DNA of 64,000 nucleotides from NCBI GenBank assembly GCA_030704615.1, contig CM060731.1:6262001-6326000 (forward strand), read 5' to 3'. Position 1 is the first letter of the stretch. Every line of letters begins with the position of its first letter. Positions 1 through 10,327 of this stretch are shown here, piece after piece. Origin of the DNA: Takakia lepidozioides. Lineage: Eukaryota > Streptophyta > Takakiopsida > Takakiales > Takakiaceae. The position numbers were made by a program, and so were the translations under genes. Below the pieces are notes generated by a model. That model saw only the letters and a list, made by a program, of their open reading frames with translations, was not told where the DNA came from and searched no databases.

Positions 1-860
1 GAAGTGAATACTTAGAAGGTTGAGTCTACTTTCAATCCTAGCTCCCCAGGGTTCAACTTGCCTCATGTTGGCAAGTTTCCCTGCAAACAACTCAACCTAC
101 TAACACTGGGCAATATACTAATATTGTGCAGGTGAGTCTTTGCCACCACATACTCCAAGAGTGGAACCTTCTACAGGTGACTCTGGGTTCAAATCCGGCT
201 ACCTTGTTGAGTGTGGTATGATCTTCCTTGGACGGTGTCCCATGAGTCCTATGCAGCTCCCTGCATCATGGCTGAAAGAGGTTACTTTGTCCTCTCCCTA
301 TAATTAAGGGGCCTCTTGAGTGTATCCCTTTAAAAAAACAAAAAAGACCTTTTGTAAGAGCTTGGGTGGCTCATTATGCCAATACTGAGGAGGACCACCT
401 GGCAGAATCATGTGCCACTGCTTCCCATTCTGCATGCGGATTGCGCTCTCAACGTGAGGGAACACAGACCTAACTTAGAAACTCCAGGGAACTGAGCAGC
501 CCTGTCCTTTGTCCTGCTCGGCTGAACTTTTCGGGTCAAGCATTTTGGTCAAGCCTCGTCTCACCAAAAAGCTCTGCCACCACCTTCCCCTAATACCAAG
601 AAGCTAATAAGGTTGTTGGTAAGGTGGAAACTGGAAACTTACATGCTCTCCAAGTGCTCAACTGGGCATTCAACCAGGATACTCTAACATTTTACTTGTG
701 TATCTGCACTGTCTCCTGCAGTTAGAGTGAAACCAGGGCTGTCATAACGTCATCGCATACTGAATTACAGCGTGGAATGGAAGGTGTGTAGAAGCGCAAG
801 ATTGGTTGGTAACTGACACTGCAGAATTTCAGCTCAAGATGGTTTGCATAGCTTCTATTT
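1..860. other. Intergenic, nothing recognised
   Basis: No coding frame of useful length, RNA gene or transposon end is visible. The stretch is AT-moderate with short A-runs near 330-350. It is the far upstream flank of the Hsp70-type gene. Confidence 0.5.
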
Positions 861-903
861 TAGGGTTTGCCGCCCCTCCTCTTAGGGTTACAGCCGCTGC
901 GAT

Positions 904-985
904 CTAGAACCTTCATCCCGCCCATCCCATGGGATGGCATGGGATGGGGACGGGGATGGGGATGGCCGGGGCTTCTAGAATGGTC
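904..985 (+). promoter_or_regulatory. Heat-shock-element-like sites upstream of the Hsp70-type gene
   Basis: Positions 906-915 read aGAAccTTCa and positions 972-981 read cTTCtaGAAt, followed by a further TCTTC block. These fit the inverted nGAAn units bound by heat-shock factors. A G-rich run of GGGATGG units lies between them (about 930-966). They sit about 470-540 bases before the start codon. Function is inferred from motif and position; no TATA box was firmly identified. Confidence 0.45.
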
Positions 986-1446
986 TTCCCAAGTGAGATT
1001 CGGAACGTGGCAGACCGTGCCTCCTTCATCCTACATTTACGGGTCCACGTCGGCACACGCGGCAGATGGTGCCTTCTCTTCATCCAACATTTCCGTGCCT
1101 GCGTCGGCACGTTTTAGCTAGTTGTCAGGATGTGGATGTTTTCCGTCGATGAAAACCAGAGAATGGACGACTGTTACAAGGCGCTGGTTTTTTGCATCCC
1201 GATGTGCATCCATGTGGGGCCATGGATGGATGGATGGCATGCATGGAGGGGGGAGGGGGCAAGCTGGGAGGAGAGAGAAGGCTGCTGCGAAGGGATTCAG
1301 CGAGAGTGCTGTGCTGATTCTTCGATCGAGGAGGTGGTGGTGCAGGAAGCTTTGGAGATTGGGAGTTTGTTTGTGGGATCCGGGTGTGGCCGTGCGTGCC
1401 TCTTGCGCATTCTGGCCGAGGGCTTTGGCAAGGGTGGCAGTGCAAG

Positions 1447-4400
1447 ATGAGTGTGGTAGGGCTGGATGTGGGAAATGAAAACTGTATCGTGGGGGTGGCA
1501 AGGCAGCGGGGCATTGATGTGGTGCTGAATGATGAGTCGAAGCGGGAGACCCCCGCCATGGTTTCGTTTGGTGACAAGCAGCGGTTTATTGGTATCGCTG
1601 CAGCCGCATCAATCACCATGAACCCTACGAATACAATTTTCCAGATGAAACGTCTGATTGGGAGAAAATTCAACGATCCCGAGGTGCAGAGAGATCTGAG
1701 GCTATTCCCATTTTCTGTTTCGGAGGGACCGGATGGTGGCGTGCTGATAAATGTGCAGTATCTTGGTGAAACGCGAAGTTTCACGCCCACTCAAATCCTG
1801 GGGATGATTCTGTCAAACTTGAAGACTATTGCAGAAAAGAATTTGGGAACCTCTGTTGTAGATTGTGTCATTGGAATACCTGTCTATTTCACCGAGCTCC
1901 AGCGCCGTGCATATCTAGATGCGGCTCAGGTTGCTGGCCTTCGGCCACTGCGCCTCATGCACGAGACTACAGCTACTGCTCTCGCGTACGGAATATACAA
2001 GACAGATTTGTCTGATGCTGAGCCAATTAACGTTGCCTTCATTGATGTCGGGCATGCATCCATGCAAGTGTGTGTCGCTGCCTTCAAGAAAGGTCAGCTC
2101 AAGATTTTAGCTCACGCCTTTGAGCGTAATCTTGGTGGACGGGATTTCGACGAAGTTTTGTTCAATTACTTCGCGGAGAAGTTTAAGGAGGAATACAAGA
2201 TTGATGTTACAGCGAACGCTCGCGCAAGTCAAAGGCTTCGGGCAGCTTGTGAGAAGCTGAAGAAAGTACTAAGTGCTAACGCGGAGGCCCCACTTAACAT
2301 TGAGTGTTTGATGGATGAGAAAGATGTCAAGGGGTTCATTAAGAGGGAGGAGTTTGAGCGGCTATCTGCACCTATATTGGAGCGAGTAAAGGGACCTTGT
2401 GAGAAGGTGCTAGCGGAGTCCAGTCTGAGTATAGACAAGATTAGTTCGGTGGAGGTGGTTGGATCTGGCTCTCGCATACCTTCAATTCTTAAAATTCTTT
2501 CCTCAGTTTTTGGAAAGGAGCCAGGCCGTACTCTCAACGCCAGCGAATGCATTGCCCGGGGATGCGCCCTTCAGTGCGCCATGCTGAGTCCAACATTTAG
2601 AGTCAGGGACTTTGAGGTACTTGTCGTATTTATTTCTCTGTCTCTGTTGTGTGCGACACTGAGAGCAGTCTGTGAAATGTGTTGTGTAGCACACAGATAC
2701 TTGTTTTATGCTTGCATATCAATTTATATACTTTGACGATGGCTTCAAACCTTTGTGAATGTCAGGTGCAAGACTCTTTCCCTTATCCGATTGCCCTATC
2801 ATGGAAGGGATCCGCTCCAGAGTCTGAAGGTGGGGAGGAAACCTCTTCAAACAGTATTGTGTTCCCTAAGGGAAATCCTATCCCAAGCACCAAGATGTTA
2901 ACTTTCTACAGATCAGGGACTTTTACTATTGACGTTTTATATGCAGACACAACTGAATTGCCCCCTGGCACTTCCCCAAAAATCAGCACATTTACTGTAC
3001 GTATTTATTCGTCGAGATCTTTGCTTTCAGTTTGTGATTCTGATTGAGGGCATTGCAACACTTTCCCGATGTAAGGTAGAATTGCAGCTCGCATACACTC
3101 AGCATTTATTGTTCTGTTCTTGGTTTGGTTAAATTTTTCTTTGCAATGTGTCACCACTTCCATCTGCAGTTGATGAAATGGCCAGCCATTATGTGCTCCT
3201 TCAGTCCAATTAGAGGAGGTCATTTTCTTCTTGCGGCAGGGCCTTGAGTTTTCAAGTAAATTGGTTTTTTTTCAAAACCTAGTTTTAGAGGTAATGACCA
3301 TGTTCTTTCCAGTGTGGAGTGAATTGCAGTGTTATCTCGAGATGAAGTTGTGCTGTTTTCCTGATGAGGTATCTACTTGCCTGGATTCTTTCCCAGATTG
3401 GCCCCTTCAGCCCTTCCAAAGGAGAGAAGGCAAAGATCAAAGTGAAGATTCGGCTCAATCTGCATGGAATTGTCTCGGTGGAGTCTGCCACTGTAAGTAG
3501 GGGTGTTGCATTTCATCTCAAACTTTTAAAACATGTATTCTGGGATGTGAAAGCCTAATCTTCTGTGAGGAGTACCACTGATAGTTGTCATCCTACTTGC
3601 AGATGATTGAGGAGGAGGAAGTGGAAGTGCCTGTCACAAAGTCAAACTCCCAAGATGCCAAGGACGTTTCTGCAATGGAGACTGAAAAGGATGTTGGTGC
3701 AGGCGGGGAAAATTCCTCAGAGGGTAAAGATGCTAAGATGGAAGAGGCGGATGCCACTCAGCCTGGGGCTAGCAGTGGTACTGACAATGGTGTACCCTCA
3801 GCTGATGAGAAGACAGCCAAGATGGACACAGAACCCCCTAAGGTAGTTCACTAACCAAAAGCCTTTGTCAGCTTGTATCCTGTGCTGCTCACTGGACCTG
3901 TAGGAGGAGTGTATCCTTGTGTGCTGAACAGTTCATCGCCGGGTTTTACTCCTCAGCCCTTTGCAAGGGCAACATTTTGTTCTGTTACAATTTCCATAAA
4001 CTTTTTAGTGTTCTAGGTACCATCTGCTGCTTTTTTTAGTTGCATATCTAGTGCAGCTAGACTTGACCCAAATTGCCTGTTGTATTTCCTGCTGTTGGCT
4101 CAAATGAGCATGTTTGAAGGTGAGTGTTGGCAATAGATAGTGCAGGCTATTCTGCGATTCTGTTAATTGTCAGACTCTTGTGCAGTTTGTAATTATAGCT
4201 TGTTGCATGTGTCCTGTGAATATGATGACTAGACAGTAGGTGACCACGGGGAAGGTAGAGTTGCCATGTTATCTTTTGTAGGAATGCTGCTGACTAATGG
4301 TTCACGGGATGCATTATTTGCACCTTGGAAGTGACTGAGATAAAGATGGTTAGATGTCCATGCTTATGTTCTTTGCCACATATTGGATGGCAGGTGGAAG

Positions 4401-6506
4401 TGTTGAAAAGGAAAAAGACAAAGAGGACAGACATTCCAGTCGCCGAAATAGTGGTTGGAGGATTGCCACAACCAGAGTTGCAGAAGGCTGTGGAGAAGGA
4501 GTATGAGATGGCACTCCAAGATCGGGTTATGGAAGAGACCAAGGAAAAGAAAAATGCCGTGGAAGCTTATGTATATGATATGCGGAACAAGGTATCCTCA
4601 TTGCATTTGTGTCAGAAGTCACAGACGGTGGTAGGGTCTTGGTTTAGATGGATATGGAAGGTACTTTCTGTGTTGATTGCTTGAGGAATCAAAGTAGGTT
4701 GCAGTCAGAATGTTTCTTACTCTTTGCTGTGGTGTTTGTGTCCGACTAGTTCTTTTGAATCTTCCACCTACGCTGAACCTTTGGGGCTTAGTCTGTCCTC
4801 TGAAATGGCACTACATTCATTCCTGCTAATTATAGTGGAAGTGGTGTACTTAAAATAAAAGTATTTCTCTTTCGTGCAAATGTACAACTGTCTCGATGAT
4901 TTTTGACACTTCCTGAATGTATGTTGTGTTCTTCAATCAGCTGTATGAAAGACTGCAAGAGTATGTCACCGATCATGAACGGGAAGCATTGTCTGCAAAG
5001 CTTCAAGAAACGGAGGACTGGTTGTATGAGGATGGGGAGGATGAGATCAAAAGTGTTTATGTCGCCAAGCTGGTAGAACTCAAGAAGGTAATTGAGTAAC
5101 CTCTTAGGTTTCATCAGTGGGACAGTGTTTTTCTTTTCTAGAATGTTAGCTGCTGTCATGTCCTTGATCTGCTGGGCATGTCATGCACATGGTCTTTGAT
5201 TATACAAGGCCTTATTGCTTATGAGGTGCAAACACCAATGATGATAGTCTGTTGGCATCTGCAGCTTGGTAACCCAATAGAAGAGAGGCAAAAGGAAGAG
5301 GAGGCTCGGGTTCCTGCAATTTCAGAACTCAATTATTGCATCAACAGTTTCCGTGAAGCTGCCCAATCCAAGGAGGTCAAGTATGACCATATTGATGGTG
5401 CTGACAAAGAGAAGGTCGTTCTTCTACTTGCTCTCTCTAGGTCATTCTAAAAGAGTCAATTTTTGCCTATGAGGATTTCGTCCTGTAGTCACTATCAAAT
5501 CTGAAGACGCTTTGCTTTCGGCCTGAAAAGTGTTGCATACACCAACTATGTGATTTATTGGTCCCTTCAGGTAGTAAATGAGTGCAACAAGGCGGAAGAC
5601 TGGTTAAGAGACAAGAAGCAACAGCAGGATGCGCTTCCTAAATCAGCAAACCCAGTGCTTCTCTCAGCTGAAGTAAAGAAGAAGACAGAGTTTCTTGACA
5701 GGTACATATCACCAGTGTCTCACAACGCCCACTTTAGTTTACAAGTTTCACACTATCTAATAAAAAAAGACGTTTACAACAATTCATGACCATCATGTGT
5801 GAATCCCAGTACTGTTGTCTGCAACTTAGTGATGTCATTCCTTCTTGACATCATTGCCAGAGGCTTGTTTATCAAAATCTTTTTTGGTCCTCGACACTCT
5901 ATGTGACTGTTAGTTGGAACCTTGTGAAGACTAATTGGATTTTGCAGAAGATATTGATGTTGGAGATGCAGTGATAGTGACATTCGAAGGACAAGATCTG
6001 TTTGTAGGTTTCCCGCTACACTTGTTTTAGGAACAAGTAATGTATTGCTGTTCCTAGTAAGAAGATAGATTGGCTTCATCTATTTCTTCTTGAATTAAGG
6101 ACTTCTCGTGGCTTCAATGCTGATGTAAGTAATTCAGCGGACTGAAAAGAAAGAGCAACTTCCCTCCCATGGGGCTGGTCTTAGCTGTGTTATACACTTG
6201 TCCTCAACTCTTACACCTGGGAGTGAATGTATTCATTTCCATATGCGAATGCTCATGCAGCAAGCCGATGTGGGTGGATGATGATGGCTGAACAGATTTT
6301 GCAAACCAATCATGACGAAGTCAAGGCCACCCCCACCAAAGCCAGCCTCGACCACAGAAAACAAGGCTGCAGAAAACAAGGCCACTGAGCCCAAGGACTC
6401 GGCAAATGGACACACTGCAGCTAGTGGAGAAATACCTGTCGACGAACCCATGGATACTGACACCAAGTCATCTGCACCTGATTCTGACAACATGCAGACA
6501 GAGTAG
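1447..6506 (+). CDS. Hsp70-14/15-like (Hsp110 subfamily) chaperone, nine exons
   Basis: Hsp110-type Hsp70 relative. Family members act mainly as nucleotide exchange factors and holdases for cytosolic Hsp70. Exons fit GT-AG throughout: 1447-2616, 2766-2996, 3397-3492, 3603-3842, 4394-4591, 4941-5087, 5265-5414, 5571-5701, 6296-6506. The sum is 2574 bases, 857 residues, close to the ~830 of Arabidopsis HSP70-14/15. Exon 1 holds the ATPase domain, starting with the phosphate loop VGLDVGNENCIVGVA and including IDVGHASMQV. Exons 2-3 are the beta-sandwich domain. Exon 4 is the acidic loop (EEEEVEVP, many E/D/S) typical of Hsp110. Exons 5-9 are the helical C-terminus (ETEDWLYEDGEDE; CKPIMTK). It ends MQTE and lacks the EEVD of canonical cytosolic Hsp70. 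The ATG at 1447 starts the conserved MSVVGLDVG; longer upstream reading is probably not used. Confidence 0.93.
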
Positions 6507-7505
6507 ATGGACTGGAGGGAGCCTGACGGCATCCTTGTCTATGCTCATGACTAGGCATCTGCCTTCCCTCCTTTCCGGGCACGCTTCATCATTAAGACTT
6601 GCATCTTTTCGACATTCTTCCTGGTGTTTCACTGGGCCTTTTGGGATGGCTGTCATACAAGGCAGTGGGTGATGTGATCATGTAAGTTAGGCCAAGTAGA
6701 TACAGTGAGGGATGTGCTACAGGTACAGAAATGATAGTTAGTGGAATGAACGTTTGATAACAGTGAGGAGGGAGCTCTGGAGGGACGCAGCCACATATTT
6801 GGCTCTCATCAGTAATCTGTGCATGTGGTGATGATTTGAACGACCACAGTAAAGCAACAAAAGTGACGATCTTTTTTTGGGTATCTACTGTGCAGGATTC
6901 CGGTATTGGGAATGTATGTGGCACTACTAGCTCACACCTTTGCTGCTTTACTTTCCAATTCTATGTCACGGCCTTTGCTGTAGAATGGTCTTCCAAATGT
7001 TAGACCTGGTAATTGTCTTCTTGAGACTGACATTGATGCCAAGTTGTCAGTGTTTGCCATTCAGAGAAGTCAAGAATTCATCACCGAAAATCTGAAAAGT
7101 GGAGTTGAGGAGGTCCCATGATGCCATTACCGATTCCATTACCATAGAAGCCAGAAGTGGGGTTATTTAGGTCCTAGTTTGATGATGCCACTCCTGATTG
7201 ACTTGTAAATAATGTAGTTGATTGTAATTGCAGTGGCCCTCACTGCTAGTGAGGTCACCTATCATGGTCATGATGTAGGCTCTTTCAGTTGGCTCTTAGC
7301 AAATACATAATTTCCGTGAGAAGAAGAAACAGGCAAGGCCCAAACACCCAACAGTTGGGCCGCGCGCTCTAAGTGCTGAACGACCAATGATTTATAGAGC
7401 ACAACAGAGTTCATTGCGGTTCTTTGCGGTTTCTTTTTAAGGCAATATCCCTGAGAGCAAGTAACTGCTCACAAATTTGGGTCTTACAAGAAAAGAGAGA
7501 AGGAA
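6507..7505. other. 3' flank of the Hsp70-type gene
   Basis: Contains the probable 3' UTR and spacer. No other gene or clear element end is seen. Confidence 0.4.
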
Positions 7506-7699
7506 ATAACCATAAGGCTTGAGGGATACTCGCCTAAAATTCAAACCCGTATGTCAATACAATGAGGCAAGAAGGTTCGAACCCAGAATCACCCCGAAGC
7601 ACATTAATCACTACAATGACGCGAGATTTTTGTGCCACGGAGTGAGTCAGGGTTCGAACATTACCCTATATTGCTACAATGAGGCTAGAAGGTTTGAAC
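7506..7699 (+). repeat. Degenerate short tandem units with GGTTCGAA cores
   Basis: Three spaced copies of a unit of about 60 bases begin TACAATGA(G/C)GC and carry GGTTCGAAC or GGTTTGAAC (near 7555-7590, 7612-7662, 7674-7700). The core resembles a tRNA/SINE B-box, but no A-box or cloverleaf is evident. The third copy was split by the hAT-type insertion that follows. Confidence 0.4.
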
Positions 7700-8446
7700 C
7701 AGTGTTGGGCGGATCTTGCATTTGTGAAGGAACCTTCGGTTCCTTCCGGATCTGGTTCCGGTTTTTTTTTATTGAGCCAGTTCCGGTCCGGTTCCGGATC
7801 CAACTTTTAAACATGGGGGCGGTTCCGGTTAGTTGCTGATAAAAACAATCGGTTCGGTTAGGTTCCGGTTTTATTTTTAAAATATATTTGTTTAATTTAA
7901 TTAGATTTAAAATATTTTATCAGTCCGGTAGATTAAATAGCAGTGTATTCACATATTTGAACTAAAATCCAACGATTTTGTTAGGTTTCACTAAACACAA
8001 AAAAACAAACAAAAATACTCTAAATAAACTGGTAGAAGAAAATGGGTAAAATTTTATGGGTTGAAAGTACTATTCAGCTACGTGGCAAGTATTGGCATCT
8101 TCAAACATTTTATTAATGAACTTAGCTAGGATATCATGGAGCTGGAGATTGAACCCAAGATCTCATGGCGCTGAAGCATTGAACATAGAATCTCATGGCC
8201 TTCAAGCATTGAACCCAGGATCTCAGGAGCTTGAGAGCATTAAATAAGTTTTTCCCTGGGCCCACCAGCCCCACCTAAGGGGTCAAGAACCGGAACCTCT
8301 TTTTATACCCCTGCGCGCCCTGGTTCTCACACCCAGCAGGAACCGCCGGTTCGGTTCTGCGCGGATCCCCGTTGGCAGGTTCCGATTCCGGGTCAGGTTC
8401 TGTACGGCGGTTAACCTGGGTCCCGGCGGGTAACCGCCCAACACTG
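7700..8446. mobile_element. Non-autonomous hAT-type DNA transposon (747 bp)
   Basis: The ends are inverted copies of CAGTGTTGGGCGG. They are flanked by a perfect 8-bp direct repeat GTTTGAAC (7692-7699 and 8447-8454), the target duplication length of hAT elements. Subterminal DNA is rich in GGTTCCGG-type repeats on both sides, which fits transposase-binding subterminal repeats of hAT families. There is no transposase reading frame, so it must depend on an autonomous partner. Confidence 0.85.
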
Positions 8447-8454
8447 GTTTGAAC

Positions 8455-9440
8455 CCAGAGTCACAAAGAGAGAGATGAGAGTGAATAAGTGAGAGAAGAT
8501 GGAGTAGGTGAAGAGTGAAGAGTAGTTGGAGATAGAATCGCAGAGGGATGTGCAGACAGTAGTATGAAGAAAATCTTCGAGGAAGCAAGCAGCCTGAGAG
8601 TCTGCTAACAAATTGCGATGCACACACTTACATATCTGATGCTGGTATTAACAGCATGCTACCCATGCGATTGCTTCAACGACTTTTACAGATGTCAAAA
8701 ATGGTTGGCTCTGTCTTCACCGAAGAAGTTGGAATTCTTGGTCAGTCAAGTGTGGGGATGCAACTAATTAAATGTAAGTCAAGTATGATCTTACGTGCTT
8801 ACCATTGATATTAATTCGTGAGAAGCATTCTTCTTCCTGTGACAATTCCAATACATAACAGTGCCAAATGGAGAGCTGTAAACCTTGGTTAGAGCAAACC
8901 CTTAGTCACCAGCAGGAAACCTTGGATGGAGCGAGTACAAGTGTGCATGCGACTTCTGCAGACTACTGAAGGGCAACTAGTTTTTCTGCTTGCACTTATT
9001 TTCGGTATCTCACATTCACTGAGCAGAACAAGAACTGGCAAAGATAGATTCAGTTTTCCATTTGATTGATCATCTGAAACTTGGAGTCTCCACGGGAAAA
9101 ACATCCTTGGGGATCAAATTTTGAGGGAAATGATATCTGGAATTGACCTTGACATTAAAGAATTGACCGTATACTTGAAAACAAGCTTCATGATTTGCGC
9201 TCATATCAAGTACATATAAATTGTTTAGTTGGCACTGGTCAACGTTTGATGGAACGTGCCCATTTCTCGCACTTCCTGGATGCACTAAACTGGTCATCTG
9301 ATGCAGATATGTGACTTCAGGATTGCCTTCTAGAGAGAACTTTTGAAGCTAGAAAGGGTAAGTCTTTTGCAGTTCCGCTCATATGCAGGGAGAAATATCT
9401 GGCTGAATCCTGTTTCCGTTGTCGGATTTTCTGGCACGAA
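8455..9440. other. Region upstream of the OSB-like remnants
   Basis: No intact gene. A GA-rich stretch occupies 8460-8560. Weak, broken coding resemblance to the body of an OSB gene may exist around 9060-9350, but I could not align it convincingly. Confidence 0.3.
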
Positions 9441-9449
9441 GGTCTACAG

Positions 9450-9815
9450 TGGAGCATGGAGCAGAGCTGGCATGAGGTTTTTAAAGATCCTTCACAATGT
9501 TGGGACAACCACAATCTTAAGGTGTGGCTTTCTTAATGTGAAGAAGTCTGTCTGTTCTGAGAATGTGGCTCTTCCTGTCAGTATCACGATTTGGCATTTT
9601 TCCTGGTGTTTACTAGGTACTTGGGAGGGTCAGCTTGGTCTTAGGAGGCCGTGCTTAAATCTATGGCTGCTCAGCTGCACCGTGGTGGTTCTCACAGACC
9701 AATCCAAGATTACCTGACTACAAACACAAGCAGCGCGCACAAGAGGCCCTTTTGTGATGATGGTCGGTTGAATATTCCGTGGGTGAAAGAAAAGCTAGCT
9801 GCTTTCATGACACAA
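9450..9815 (+). pseudogene. OSB-like gene remnant: first PDF motif in two exon pieces
   Basis: Plant OSB proteins are organellar single-stranded DNA-binding proteins with one SSB-like domain and one to three C-terminal PDF motifs. Here 9450-9521 encodes W-x(6)-WHEVFKDPSQCWDN and ends AAG|GT. The second half starts after a CAG at 9697 with NPRLPDYKHK, then, in another frame, DDGRLNIPWVKEKLAAF. The W...P.QWWDNR...PDFKHK...LW pattern is the PDF motif. The frame change inside the second half suggests decay. No convincing SSB domain is preserved upstream. Related copies lie at 13.5 kb and 58 kb. Confidence 0.6.
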
Positions 9816-10004
9816 GGTCAAGGACAATGTGGTGAGGGCACCTTCTTCGACACATTTCAGCCTGTTTTGCCCTTATCAGTGTCATCCCTAATTTTTCATT
9901 TTGAATTCTGCAAGTTAGCTGGTTGGGTGCATCTATGGCAGTTTGGATTGATTTTGACTGTTACTTCCAATGTGGCAACAGGAAAGTATCCAAAAACAGA
10001 TAAC

Positions 10005-10070
10005 AGAGAGAAGCCTTGGAGTGAACATTCTTCAGACCCCAGTCAATGGTGGGCCAATCAAGGCAAAAAG
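10005..10070 (+). other. OSB-like exon: first half of second PDF motif
   Basis: Encodes EKPWSEHSSDPSQWWANQGKK and ends AAG|GTGAAT, a usable donor. The partner acceptor is the CAG at 10337-10339. Splicing in phase 0 would join it to IHPRGPDFKHK, completing a PDF motif. The same exon edge and following intron recur on the minus strand near 57.9-58.2 kb, which supports reading it as a real exon/intron boundary. Confidence 0.6.
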
Positions 10071-10327
10071 GTGAATTCCTGTTAGATTACAGAGAGAAGC
10101 AGACAACAAGATGCAATGCAAAGCTTTGTTGGAGATTGTCATCCTCTCACTCCCCAGCACATTCTAAAGTCTTGGGAGCATTCAGCATAGGAACTAGGGT
10201 GTGTGATAAGTAGGGTTAGGGTGTTTGCTAGAACAAATCTAGGCTGTCATTGTCAGCTACTAGCACCAAGGCGAGGATCTATACATGATTTGTGCAGAGT
10301 GAGGATAGCTGAAGGGGCAGGGATAGA

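Noticed and set aside
1125-1790. Minus-strand 221-codon frame opposite the Hsp70 start
   Set aside because: Low-complexity antisense of a well-supported exon; no domain.
7506-7700. tRNA or SINE reading of the GGTTCGAA units
   Set aside because: Only the B-box-like core is present. I find no A-box, anticodon arm or cloverleaf.
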